Assembly (NCBI RefSeq): GCF_021018895.1
Contig: NC_079373.1
Location: forward strand, 9,024,501-9,088,500
Direction of reading: 5' to 3'
Length of the DNA: 64,000 nucleotides
From: Seriola aureovittata
Taxonomy: Eukaryota > Chordata > Actinopteri > Carangiformes > Carangidae
Shown: positions 49,736 through 60,531 of the stretch, piece by piece
Position numbering within the stretch: position 1 is the first letter of the stretch
Layout of the letters: each line of letters starts with the position of its first letter
Notes under the pieces: generated by a model
What the model was told of the DNA's origin: nothing
What the model saw: only the letters and a program-made list of their open reading frames with translations
Database searches by the model: none
Made by a program: the position numbers and the translations under genes

Positions 49736-50683
49736 TACTGCCATTAACTTATAGTTGTACTGGCTAATTTATGATGGCTAACTTAGACATACAGCAGATA
49801 GAGGACAAAATGGGTATCTCATTTGATTCATATTTGGCCATCTGGTTCAATGATATAAATGTGATGCTCGGTTTTCTTCACTAGCCACCTGTCCTTTGGC
49901 GTTTAAACTTGGAATGTAGTGAACACTTAGCTTGTCTGAACTTAAAATGTTTCAGCCATACAGTATGTCTAATGGTAGACCGCAGAACCAGAACAAGGAA
50001 TTAAACTTGTCTTAAAACATGCTTAAAGAGGCCTGAGTTGTGGCTGTTAGCTTAATAATAAGCAGCATTTTGACTGTGTTCAGAACTGCCTACTAACGTA
50101 CTATCCATTCTAAGTATGACGTCAAAATGAGTGTGTAGTAGGCAGTATTTTCCTTGGTTAATCTCCATGGTGATGGCCCATGGCGCTTTAGGTTAACCGT
50201 TCACCTGCACAGTATATTGTAAATCCAACAGCTAAAGATGCTGCGATATAGACTGCATTTTGAATGTGTGGTAAATTTTGAGATTGCGCTGGAATGGAAG
50301 TCCAAAACATTCATGGGTGTAGTGCAAACAGGACGATTCCAGCTAGACTAAAAAAGGGCTAAAGTATAACAGTTACCGTTAAGCTAGCAGTAATGGTAGT
50401 TAGATTTTGGTGCAAAACCCTGCTTCACAAAGTGACTAATTGAGAATAGAAAGAAGGCTTGTAACTACTTCCAAACTGGGTCCGCTAAAAGACGACAAAG
50501 TTGGCGGACAGGAGAGAGCCGAGCAAAGTCAGTGGAGTGTTTGTGGGAAGTCTCACGCCCGGTGTGGAAACTTAACATTGTTTGTGAACAATAAGCCTGT
50601 GTATATTCTCATTTGTCCAGGTCATAGTATCCTAAACGAGTTTTTTTTAAATCGAAAACAACTGGACTAGGTTGTTTGTCTGG

Positions 50684-50723
50684 GAAGACGTTTCACCTCT
50701 CATCCAAGAGGCTTCATCAGTTC
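50684..50723 (-). ncRNA. Minimal hammerhead-ribozyme-like motif of the Penelope-like element
   Basis: Minus strand reads GAA, CTGATGA, a hairpin with CCTCT/AGAGG arms (loop tggatg), GAAAC, GTC, then TTC. This has both conserved hammerhead core boxes (CUGAUGA and GAAA), a cleavable GUC and a GAA/UUC stem I. Helix III would be only the palindrome ACGU, which can form between two copies. This agrees with the published minimal, possibly dimeric, hammerheads of Penelope-like elements. Stem II has a bulge at its base. Activity is not shown. Confidence 0.55.
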
Positions 50724-50899
50724 GTGTACGCATCTGACCAGGCTAGGACTGGTCCTACTTTCTGGTGTGGAGACCCAGGTATTTAACCTCTTGTGGGCGT
50801 TCACAAGGATGATGATGTCACTGGTTCCCTTTTGTGCTCCAAGTGTCAACGACAGTCGTTTGCATGACTGTTGTTGGTGGAAAATTGGTTTCGACTTCG

Positions 50900-51358
50900 T
50901 TAGTGCTCTATTGTGTTATAACGACAGTCGTTGGAGTCACATGCCACTTGTGAACAGTTGTTATTCTTGGAGGCTAGATTGTTGAGTCTCCTGGGAAGGG
51001 ATGAAAGGGCAGCATTGTAAATTGGAGATAGGTGGTGTCTGAGACCTACTCCCCTGTTGAGGGATGGTTTCTCTATTTTAACATAGATGGCCTCTTTTAC
51101 TCCTCTTTCGAACCAACTGTCCTCTCTGTCTAGGATGTGGACATTGCTGTCCTCAAAGGAGTGGGCTTTCTCCTTGAGATGTAAATGAACAGCAGAGTCC
51201 AAGCCTGAGGAGTTAGCGCTCCTGTGTTGGGCCATGCGTTTGTGCAGTGGTTGTTTCGTTTCTCCAATGTAGAGGTCATTGCATTCCTCGTTACACTGGA
51301 CTGCATACACCAGGTTGCTTTTGCAGGTGTGTGGTGTTCTGTCTTTGGGGTGTACCAA
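50900..51358 (-). pseudogene. GIY-YIG endonuclease domain of Penelope-like element (fragment)
   Basis: Open frame of 152 codons opening LVHPKDRTPH (the first codon is TTG, not a start), then VYAVQC and the core DLYIGETKQPLHKRMAQHR. The YIG motif, the Arg of KRMAQHR and a Glu in VKEAIYVKIEKP are kept, as in the nicking endonuclease domain that starts target-primed reverse transcription. HSFEDSNVHILDRED lies between. It has no RT domain and no start codon, so it is a relic, although its frame is uninterrupted, which suggests fairly recent insertion. The upstream coding segment is inverted on the + strand. Confidence 0.8.
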
Positions 51359-51361
51359 CCA

Positions 51362-51455
51362 GACACTGTGTCTGGAGTATCAGAAAAAGTCAGGAGGATC
51401 TTCAACAAACACCGTATCCCTGTGTATTTCAAACCCAGCAACACACTCAGACAGA
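51362..51455 (+). pseudogene. Inverted upstream coding segment of the Penelope-like element
   Basis: About 31 codons on the + strand: PDTVSGVSEKVRRIFNKHRI followed by PVYFKPSNTLRQ. In intact elements this linker lies directly N-terminal to the LVHPKD segment now on the opposite strand, so the two pieces are head to head. Confidence 0.75.
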
Positions 51456-51535
51456 CAGCAAATATGCAGTTCATCAATTTCACGTTTATTAGATGTCACA
51501 TCTTGAGCCTTGTGTTATTTATTTTAACCTGTAAT

Positions 51536-51557
51536 AGTATAGTATAGTATAGTATAA
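51536..51557 (+). repeat. (AGTAT)n tandem repeat
   Basis: About four units of tagta / agtat next to the Penelope-like insertion. Confidence 0.85.
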
Positions 51558-51959
51558 TAGCCCCCTGCTGGAATAGCTTATTTGGTTTGAAGTTTAAAGA
51601 CCTGCAGAATAATTTACTTAGTATGCATTATTTTTATATTACATAGATAGGAGGGGTGTGTAAGTCATGTAATTGATACATGCACTGATGTATTTTGAAG
51701 TGAACATAACACTTACTGCGGACTTTATTGGGACCATCATACTAATACTGGGTAGAGCCTCCCTTTACTCTCTCTTTCTGTTTTCTGTTTTTCATTCTGT
51801 CAATTTCTTTAGATTTGTCAGCATATACTAAACTTTTTATTTGAGAAGGAAAGAAACTTTGCAGACTAGCCTTGCAATTTTTTAATTTTCATTTGACCAT
51901 GAATAAATAATAGTCATCCAGCAATTGAGAAACTCAAATATGTGGTCTATGTGAGAGTA

Positions 51960-52235
51960 TTAATTAATTTTCTGAATAATATAAGCAATGCAACAAATAA
52001 TTATTTTCATTATTTATTAATCTGCTGATTATTGTCTTGATTTTATCGATAATAATAATAATAACAATTATTATTGTTATTATTATTATTATCATTTAGT
52101 CAATAAAATGTAAGAAAATCGTGAAACAAATACCATTTCTAATTTCCCTAAGCCCACGGCCATGTCTTCAGTTTGCTTGTTTTGTCTAACCAACAGCACA
52201 GAACCCAAAGATATTCATTTTGTATATGGACAATT
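51960..52235 (+). repeat. TIR repeat family A copy with AAT/TTA microsatellite
   Basis: Contains gcaacaaataattattttca, taatctgctgattattgtct, then (AAT)n/(TTA)n at 52050-52096, and ttgttttgtctaaccaacag and cccaaagatattcattttgt, all family-A words in forward orientation. Confidence 0.7.
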
Positions 52236-53543
52236 GTTATATAGTTTCGGAACTTTTTTAATGTTCGGAAGGGGGAAATTTGTTTCCTCAGTGTGCGCAA
52301 TGTCTGTGCCTCAAAGACTGAGTCATCACAGTGCACATAGTGCAGGCACCCACATAGACACAGTGTGAACCGATACATAAGATACGCACATGTGAAGATA
52401 GAGTTGCTGTAATCAGTTGGGGGTTGTGTTCAGAGTCGCCATGCCAGACGGCCAAGATTTTTACAATAACGTGTAAATTAGGTCTGTACAACTCAAATAT
52501 TTACCCTCTTCATTGGAAAAGTGCATGACTAAGTCCACATTTTTGGAACCTACTAGATTGTACACTCTTGCTTATCTAATATAATATCTAATAAAGTGTG
52601 GTGGCTGTCAGCTTAATAAATTTAGATCGGTCTGAAAAGGTTGCTTCATGTAGTAGATGCATAGTGACCACGCCAGGGAGTTTTAAGTGACAGGGTAATT
52701 GAATTACATTCTGGCAGCAACTCCATTGTAGATCTTCTGGAAATAGGCCCTCCAGCCATTATAGAAATTGTTTGATTTGTGTGCTTTGCTGGGTTTTTTG
52801 ACTCAGAGGTATTGCTGGCAAAAACTGACATTGTATCAAATTAATAAACTCTCCTGAGGAACATGCTTACTTGATAAGCTTTGGTCTTTGGGCCTGCATG
52901 TCCACAGAGTATTTTGTATGATATGAAGATGCTATATCACAAAGATACTAGAAAATTACTCTATAACCACCTTGAAATTCCTCCCACATGAATGAAAACA
53001 AGAGTTATAGAAGAAAATTTAGAAGAAAATCCAGAAGAGTTTCTGCAAAGTTTTATTTATATGGTTATAATTGATGCAATGATGCAGTAATCACACATCA
53101 GTTCAGTACCAGTGGTTTTGTCAAAAAGTAAGTAGTAGTAAGAGCATTCAGAGGTAATGTTAGAGCTGTGCATCATCCCAGAAACATCACGTGATTATGA
53201 CTTTATTATCAACTGGTTGTTAGTTCAGTTAAACAGAATGAATGGTAAAATGTATAAAAATATCAGCGTGTGCAATGCTAATACTCTATGTATGTTATCA
53301 GACTCTCAGCTGAGTTTCAGGAAATGTTAAAACATGATCGAGCCCATGCCTCTGATTGATTTTCTATGACAAGCAGGAAATCCCTTATGATGAGCATGAC
53401 AGGATCAGAGGCAATGAGGGAAAGGCACGTAGCAGAGAGAGCAAAGTTCAAAATAAATGGACTGTGATCTGATAGGGCTGGAAAATCACAGCCCTGTAAC
53501 CTACCGCATCTGAGATCCATCTTGGATTTATTGTAACTAAATT

Positions 53544-54331
53544 AGGGCTGCAGCTAACGATAATTTAGTTCACAGAGTGCAAGGTGACATCTTAAAATGT
53601 CTTGTTTTGGCCAAACAATAGTCCTAAAAAGACATTACATTTACTGTCACTGAAAACCAAGAAAAGCAGAAAATCCTTGAAATTGAGAAGCAGGAACTAC
53701 TACATTTTTTTTTTCCCCCTTATATTCAAAAACAGCTGAATGATCAACTAAATGACTTTGAATGAAGCTCTAAAATAAATGGAAACTAAAAATTGTCATC
53801 TTAGTTCTGCCATGAAACGTTTTATAAAGCAGCTTCTGCTGATATATGTCACTCTTTCTTTCTTTTTCTTTTTTTTTCCAGTGGGACAGCAATAGCAGGA
53901 CAGTGGAAATGCCTTGGAACATTTGCTCTTAATGGGCTGCAATTCAGTCACTATTTCAAACTTGGTCTGTTGTCTGACAACAGAAACATGTCAGTGAGAA
54001 TTCGGCTGTATTAAGAGAAGAGAAGCAAACAGATGAAGTGCTGGAACGGACGGACACAAATTGGAAAATGCAAACATTTGACACGATGACAACATTCAAC
54101 TCTCAATTTTGCACATTGACCATAACCAGTCCAGCCATTTACTAGGTTTTGACCTAGTGTTGGATATCTTTTGGTCTGGAATGGTTAGCAAGCAATTGGA
54201 ATATATCAACTTCGGCTCTGGGAAACTGTGATGAGAATTTGTTTTGTTATTTTGTCACATTTTATACATCAAACTGTTCATAATTGAGAAAATGATTGAT
54301 AATGAAAATAATTGTTATATGTAGCCCTAGT
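53544..54331. repeat. Two family-A ends in inverted orientation
   Basis: Left: 53544-53790 starts tagggctgcagctaacgata and runs forward through the family interior. Right: 54210-54331 runs in reverse and ends gttatatgtagccctag. The same terminus therefore bounds both sides of a 788-base segment whose middle is unique or pyrimidine-rich. Confidence 0.6.
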
Positions 54332-55124
54332 TCTTAGGATGGTAGCAAATGGGCTAATGGTAGATGATGTTTAGCATTAACAGTGGACACATTAAATGTG
54401 AATAGTGTATTGACATTTGTAAAATTCAACCAACAGTTTGTTTATAATAAGCTCATAATTAACAATGTAGTGACTGAAAAATGTAGGAACAAAGATTGTC
54501 ACAGTGCATAAGTCTAATATCTGCTTTTATTGTTTATGGATCATTTTGCTTTGTTCAGAGGTTGCAGATCAATCTGTGCACTCTGAGGTACACTCAGTAG
54601 TTCTACTTGAAGGATAGAAGAGCCTGAGCACGTGTTCTTTATTGCTTCACCGTATCCGACATGCTGATGGGCTGCAGATGACCGCTCTGTACGAGTCAGG
54701 CCAGCTGCCCTTGCTGTACACTAAGGAGAAGGCCAAAAGTCAGGGGGCGAGCTGACAGGGAGGGGCAGCTTGTCTCCTATTACTGCAACGGCCGCCAGAA
54801 CTCAACCAGCCTTGTTATTTCCTTTTGCCAATCACTTTGCTTTCTGTCTAACTACACACCTGCTACACAGCCCCCTGCATACTCTACTCCAAACTTCAGG
54901 CCTATAGTTGCACCGGCATGTGCTTTTATCTGGTGTGTGTGCTGTTGCTAGAAAATAATGGCTTTCTCCACCCAACAGCTCCTGTTGGCTAATTTCTAAA
55001 ATCCCTAACACACTGCTGTTGATAATATCCCTTTCATTTCTGGTGATTTTGAAAATTTGATTGTGTAATAAGTATGAGATTACAATGGCTGGGATCAATA
55101 GCTGACTGTTATGTCATACTTGGT

Positions 55125-55425
55125 AAAAATGTATTGATAAACTAATTAGTCGGTTGACAGAATATCACTATTAATAATCAATTAATTGGTGAAGTAAAAG
55201 TGACAAACATTGTGAGGATTTGCTGCTTTAGTTTGTCTTGAATGATCACAGACGTTTGGGTTTTGCATTGTTGTTAAAAAAGGGCACTTGAATATGTCCT
55301 ATTCAACTCTAGGGAATTTGTTTTTGTGAGAAATTGTGATTTTGTACCATTTTCTGGCATTTTATAGATGAAAGGATTAATTGATTAATTTAGAAAATAC
55401 TCGGCTGATTAGTTGATGTAATCTG
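55125..55425 (-). repeat. TIR repeat family A copy
   Basis: Contains aactaattagtcggttgaca, tgtgaggatttgctgcttta and attaattgattaatttagaa, in reverse orientation. Confidence 0.7.
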
Positions 55426-57314
55426 TAAAGAGTTGTAACTGCATGCAAATGTAAGTTTAAAAAAGAAAAAGAAATCATAGCTGTAATTAGAAGAGTACTG
55501 GCACAGCCCAAAGACAGAACAACATTTTAGAAACATGTATCTGAACAATATCACACGTACAGACCTGAATTACAGTTACGACTCCCACATTACAGTCACA
55601 GTTCCTGCATTACAATTATTGATTTGTTTGATGGTTCTAAACCGTCTCTTTACTTTTTATGTGTATGCATTTTGTTGCTGGATGGTGTCCAGTCCAGGCA
55701 GAATCATAAGCACAACAAAACCGACCACATTCTTAGTAGATATTTAGCATTTTGAATGATATATAAGCCTTGCAATGATACACTCAAACTTGCACTGAAA
55801 CAATAGTAATTACACAGTTGGAGATCGGAATCCTGTCATTTTGTCCGGTGTCATATTTTGGCTGAGTTACTTTGATGGCTCAATTAAACTGCATAAAGAT
55901 GAAAGGTTGCAGCTTACCCCTTGGTTTTTCATTACTAGTTATGTAATACTAGTGGGTCATATAGCTCATATTTTAGGGCTGTCCCCTGCCAAGGTAACAA
56001 AACTTACTGAATGATTTGTTGAATCTCGGAAAGATAACTGTCGTATGAAAGTTTTTGTTATATGAGTAGTTGCATGTTTTGTAAAGCTTGCTGTGCTCAA
56101 ATTTTACAATGTGATGGACGCAGCAACTCAGCTCTATGAAGTGTTTAAATAGCACATTTATGTTTTCAAATCTGCTGTTGCCATGAAATAGGATTAAATG
56201 GAATGGAGACCACCTCTGCTCTAGTGTAGGAATATGTCAACAGACCCATGTCTTTATTACAGTAAATTACCACAACATCAGATAGACCTGCTACCCTGTT
56301 CTATAGAGTAAATGTCCTGGATTTTTCCTCTGGCACTGGGGAATAGACAAACTGATTGCTCACAGCACCCACCAGAACCTTGTTTTATAGATATAAACAC
56401 AGCACAAAGGGAAAACACAAGAGATAACATAATAATACTAAACTTATTCAGCATCACTATCTTATACAAACGCAAACATTTGCAAAGTGTAAAAAAAAAC
56501 AAAAACAAATCATCTCAGTGTCTCAGTATAACAAGAATATTTTTGTTGCGTTAACAGGACTTATTTTAAATTATGACAGTATAACAAGTCATTTCATTGG
56601 AATGATTTTTTTTTTCTCAGTAAATTAAGATTATGTATTAAACTATGATTGTCTGAGAAGACTAAAAACATTTATTCAGGGAGATGATTGTGGAATTGAA
56701 GAAATGATTCTGTGACATAACTGGTACACAAGAGGCAGACAAGTAGGCCTACTACATAAGATACTTCACAAGGCTATTTATTCCTCTAACATGTAAAACA
56801 AAAGAGAGTCAATAGAAAATTGCAGTGTCAGAAACGTCCGGAGCAATGACAGGAAACAAAGCCATAACACTTATGCAAATTTAGTGTGTATTTTATCAAT
56901 GTCCTGAAATTGAATCAAGCTTAAAATTAGTTTTAAAACGACTACAGCATTAATAAAGTGATCATCATATTACTTTTAGTTCTGCACATAGTTTACCTAA
57001 AAAATAATTACAGTTAAAGATACCAAAATTTTGATGATTCCTGCTGCTTTTTGCAGTGGATGGTGAATTTCTTGAGAAAATGTGATTGTAGTGAAGCCTG
57101 AAAAAAATAATCCTAACTATTATTATTCATGTATACTTATTTGTACATTAATACCTCAAGTATGGAGGGGAAATATGAAAGCAATCACAAAACACACCCA
57201 TTTTATTATTTATTTTTCACAAAAGTAGTTGATTTGTATAAACTGTAGATATAAAAAAAAGTGTCCCTGCCTGTCACCAGCTCATTGCCTGATGCATAAA
57301 GAAGCAAGCAGAAT

Positions 57315-58238
57315 TTAAAAGCTGTCTGTGGTGACGCTGATGACCTGCGGCTGCACTCTGTTCCTGTTACAGTTGAAGAGCCAGGCTGCCCTCCTGTGGC
57401 GATAGCGCTTAGACAGAAGCACATAGAGCACAGGATTGACACAGGGGTGCAGGTACTGGAGCACAGTGCAGATAAAGTAGAACATCTCCCAAGCCTGTCC
57501 ATGGCGATACAGCCCCAAGTACACACACAGCTCCAGCACATAACCAGGCAGCCAGCACACTGAGAAGGTAGCGGCAGCCAAGAACACCATGACGGAGGCT
57601 CTGCGGGTGTTCCTGGCGCTGGACACCGACATTACAGGGCTCTTGTGGAGGAAAAGAGCCAGACGGACATAGTTGAAGGCGATGACCAGCATTGGAACAA
57701 AGTAGTAAAGTACAAACTGGCTTAGGACCACTTGGTAGTGGTGCTCATGAATGGTTGGAAGGCAGAATGTGAAGTTTGCCAAGCTTTGGCCCACACTTTC
57801 TTTGGTAGCAAACATTCGCAGTGGCAGGCTGATGAAGAAGCTGAGGGCCCAGACCAGAACAAACATGAGGATGACCAGGTCCATGGTGGGTGGCTGGTAT
57901 GGGTTAGTGATGATCATAGCACGGGTCATTGACACAGCACATAGTGAATAGGTGCTGGCTGCCAGGCTGAAGGCCAGCAGGAACTGGTAGATCTTGCAGG
58001 AGGTGTCCCCCAGAGGCCAGGAGTAGCTGACAGCAGAGTGCAGGGTGAAGGGGATGAGCAGGAGGGTGAGGAAGTCAGCCAGAGTCATGCTGAGTAAGAG
58101 GATGTCAAGGCAGTTCTTACGTAATGTGTTGTACTTGGCAAACAGAGAGAAGACCAGCAAGTTGGCACAGAGTCCAATGCCCAGGATCACTCCACAGGTA
58201 CAGGCAAAGATCAGCCCATAGGTATTGGGAACAGCCAT
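57315..58238 (-). CDS. Rhodopsin-family (class A) peptide-type GPCR
   Basis: 307 residues in one coding exon, seven membrane segments. TM1 has the conserved Asn in LCANLLVFSL; TM2 SMTLADFLTLLLIP; TM3 begins at Cys in SCKIYQFLL and ends SMTRAMIITNPY; TM4 VLVWALSFFISLP; extracellular loop 2 has N-glycosylation site NFT and Cys of FCLPT (disulphide to TM3); TM5 YYFVPMLVIAFNY; TM6 SVCWLPGYVLEL; TM7 HPCVNPVLYVLL; helix 8 ends with Cys (possible palmitoylation). The overall pattern is nearest to peptide receptors of the galanin/allatostatin-like group, but I do not recognise the exact gene. The DRY box is replaced by TRA, keeping only Arg. The extracellular N-terminus is only about 8 residues. The start is supported: 21 bases upstream there is an in-frame TGA inside the same exon. 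A noncoding first exon lies at 58770 and above. Confidence 0.88.
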   Translation of the reverse strand: MAVPNTYGLIFACTCGVILGIGLCANLLVFSLFAKYNTLRKNCLDILLLSMTLADFLTLLLIPFTLHSAVSYSWPLGDTSCKIYQFLLAFSLAASTYSLCAVSMTRAMIITNPYQPPTMDLVILMFVLVWALSFFISLPLRMFATKESVGQSLANFTFCLPTIHEHHYQVVLSQFVLYYFVPMLVIAFNYVRLALFLHKSPVMSVSSARNTRRASVMVFLAAATFSVCWLPGYVLELCVYLGLYRHGQAWEMFYFICTVLQYLHPCVNPVLYVLLSKRYRHRRAAWLFNCNRNRVQPQVISVTTDSF

Positions 58239-58260
58239 GTTATCACCGGCTTGACATCAC
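58239..58260 (-). other. GPCR 5'UTR, acceptor side of coding exon
   Basis: Minus-strand tttttcttttag gives a strong acceptor at 58261; 22 leader bases then precede the ATG. Confidence 0.6.
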
Positions 58261-58329
58261 CTAAAAGAAAAAATTAATTCATCTTTTGTGTTTTGGATTA
58301 GTCAAACAGAAGAATTAATATACAAACAT

Positions 58330-58540
58330 TTTTAGTTGTTTGTGACTGTAATTTTTGCTGGTTGCAGCAAATGCGATAATTTTACGTTTTTCCTTGATGT
58401 GGTAAATTTATTGTCTTTCAGTTGTGAATTGTTGGTTGGACAAAAGACATTGGGAGACTGTACCTTGGGCTCTTTTTTTTTCTGACAAAACAATTTGTTA
58501 ATCTGGAAAATAATCAGCAGATTAATCAGCAATGGATATG
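58330..58540 (-). repeat. TIR repeat family A copy in GPCR 5' intron
   Basis: Contains gttggttggacaaaagacat, taccttgggctct and ggaaaataatcagcagatta, in reverse orientation. Confidence 0.7.
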
Positions 58541-58769
58541 ATCATTTCTCCTGGTGAAAGAGTAAAGTTATATTTTAGATTGCTAAATGATAAAACACAA
58601 AATCACCAAAATATAAGACATATAACAACAATGTGCTGTCTGCTTAGGAGCAAAATGTCTATTGATTAATATTTTAAGACATAACTGACTGCTGCTGTTA
58701 GCTATATTGTCTTAATACATTTCATAGCATTTTAAAATGGTGCCAGATCCATCATTTTCACAAACTCAC

Positions 58770-58890
58770 CATCGTCTTTCCTCAAAGCAGTATCTTCCAG
58801 TTCATGTTTGCGATTGAACTATCCTCATCATTTAACCTGGAGTATTCTCTTTTACTGGTGCCCATCCTGTTAAACTGGACTGAAGAAGGG
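58770..58890 (-). other. Candidate noncoding exon 1 of the GPCR gene
   Basis: Minus-strand donor gacgatg^gtgagttt at 58770/58769 is near consensus and faces the acceptor at 58261 across a 510-base intron. The upstream limit is unknown. If spliced as proposed, the ATG at the end of this exon opens a six-codon uORF (ATG GTG ATG TCA AGC CGG TGA) that ends 4 bases before the main ATG. Confidence 0.45.
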
Positions 58891-59256
58891 AGAGGTGGTA
58901 GCCTCTCGGGACTCATTACAAAGTACGATTACTGATTGTGGAGGGAGGAAAGGCAAACATCACTTGGGTCAAATTGATTCTGGTTGACTAGGTTTAAAGA
59001 GGAACGGCCTCTGACCAGCTGCTGTTTTGTTATTATGAGAGGATATATGTGTATCTTTAATATCTTTAGTTTTTGAGTTACTTTTTTTAGTAACAGCTAC
59101 ATCTGACATTTTGAACTTTGTTTGATGTTGATCTAACTTGTTTGTGTATATGAAATCTGTTCTTTTGACTCTGTGAAGTTTAGTAGAAATACTTCACTGG
59201 CTGAGGCTGTGTTACTGTTTGTCAAAACTTGAACTGACCTTTCCTGACCTGTAACA

Positions 59257-59281
59257 CCCCCCCCCCCCCCCCCCCCCCCCC
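59257..59281 (+). repeat. Poly(C) tract
   Basis: 25 consecutive C residues (G on the minus strand). Confidence 0.95.
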
Positions 59282-60403
59282 ACCGTGGAGGTGTTTTTGG
59301 AAATTTAATTCACACTATATGAATTATGTTTAAAAATCAACACCCGTAACCACCATAAGATGGTCACTCTCAGAAAAAAGTCCAGTCAATTGATTACAGT
59401 CTGTGTTCCTCCTCATCTCTGAAGATATTAATGTCTCTCTCCATTGTTTGATTGATTTCTTTAGCGTGAGCTGCAGGCTCCTGACAGCAGCTTTATCAGG
59501 CTTTCCACAGCATTTATGACTCTGTGTCAGCTAATGGCCTATGGTGTACACTACTGCTCTTAGCACAGGATATAGCTGACGCTGATGCATTTGCTATCCC
59601 CTCCATTACCAGTTTCTGTGCCGTTCAGTCAGCAGCTGTTAAAAATGCCACATGTTCTCAAGTGGGACATTAACAGCTTCACTGTGCTCTGTTCATGCTG
59701 AAAAGTCAACAAAAACATTGATGTTTTCACTGTTGAAACCCAAAACCTTTGCAGTAAATTTTTTAAAAATTGACCCGAATCATACACTTTCTTTTCTCTC
59801 AGCAGAAAACCTCTCATCTATAGCAAAGGTTAAAGATCATGATGAAATATACAAACCAGTACCACAAAAACTGAGATGAAGCTCTAAGACAGCAGGACAG
59901 AAACTTCCTGTCAGGCCCATGTTCATTAAATCCCCCTGTTGCCTTTTTTTCTACCTATTTCCATCTTAAACACTCTAATTCTTCATCAAGATGAGCACAC
60001 AGGTGTACTCCTTATCCAACTTCAGACTTTATTCATGTTGCAGCTTAATCTGCTCTATAGTGATTCTTGTTGTGTTGCTTTGTAGTGTATAATTTTATGC
60101 ACAATAAAGCTGAAATAATTAGTTGATTGAACGATTAGTTGAGCAACAAAAAAAACAGTTGCCCAGTATTTTGATCTTTTTTTAAAACTCACTCTCCAAG
60201 CAAAAATGCCAAACATTTGCTGGTTCCATCTTCTCAAATGTGAGGACTTGCTTCTTTTCATGTTTACTGGTTGTCTGTTTGGCTGTCCGGAATTCATGAA
60301 TGCGATATCTTAGGAATGCCTGGAGGCGATTTAATTATATCTCACACAAACGTCCCCTTGGACTGTAGGATGAAATAATTTGAGGTTTTTGGTCAAAGGA
60401 CAA

Positions 60404-60416
60404 AGGTCAAAGGTCA
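60404..60416 (+). promoter_or_regulatory. Perfect DR1 nuclear-receptor motif (repeat-borne)
   Basis: AGGTCA, one A spacer, AGGTCA: the consensus for PPAR/RXR, HNF4 and COUP-TF. Only sequence match; no evidence of occupancy. Confidence 0.5.
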
Positions 60417-60531
60417 CTGTGGCCGCACAAAACAAGTTTTTGGCCATAACTGAAGAATTCATATGCTAATTATGACAAAACACAAATGCTCATCAGGATA
60501 AAATGATGTCGTAATGACAGTTATATCCTAA

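Larger units (their letters stand above)
42300..50590. other. Intergenic region upstream of the Kv1 cluster
   Basis: About 8 kb without a recognisable gene. It contains long T runs near 43402-43432 and 45549-45565, TIR repeat family A at 46555-46790, an AGTAGAAGTA-type repeat at 49476-49735 and a common-type repeat fragment around 50060-50185 (actgcctactaacgtactat). An 85-codon minus-strand frame at 48137-48394 is not recognised. Confidence 0.55.
50590..51460 (-). mobile_element. Penelope-like retroelement, 5'-truncated and 5'-inverted
   Basis: Minus strand 51358-50900 encodes the C-terminal GIY-YIG domain and the region leading to the 3' end. The adjacent 51362-51455 encodes, on the opposite (+) strand, the segment that should immediately precede it (SEKVRRIFNKHRIPVYFKPS, then NTLRQ). 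The reverse transcriptase domain itself is absent. The 3' part on the minus strand has a hammerhead-like motif (50684-50723) and ends around tgacctggacaaatgagaat. Family recognised from the linker plus GIY-YIG arrangement of animal Penelope-like elements. Target duplications were not identified, so both limits are approximate. Confidence 0.8.
52236..57200. other. Intergenic region downstream of the GPCR
   Basis: AT-rich sequence with several family-A repeat copies listed separately. No coding sequence is recognised. The 3'UTR of the GPCR probably occupies the first few hundred bases left of 57315 (minus-strand aataaa near 57205-57215). Confidence 0.5.

Noticed and set aside
57206..57541. 111-codon minus-strand frame overlapping the GPCR end
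   Set aside because: Alternative frame of the receptor TM7 region and 3'UTR.
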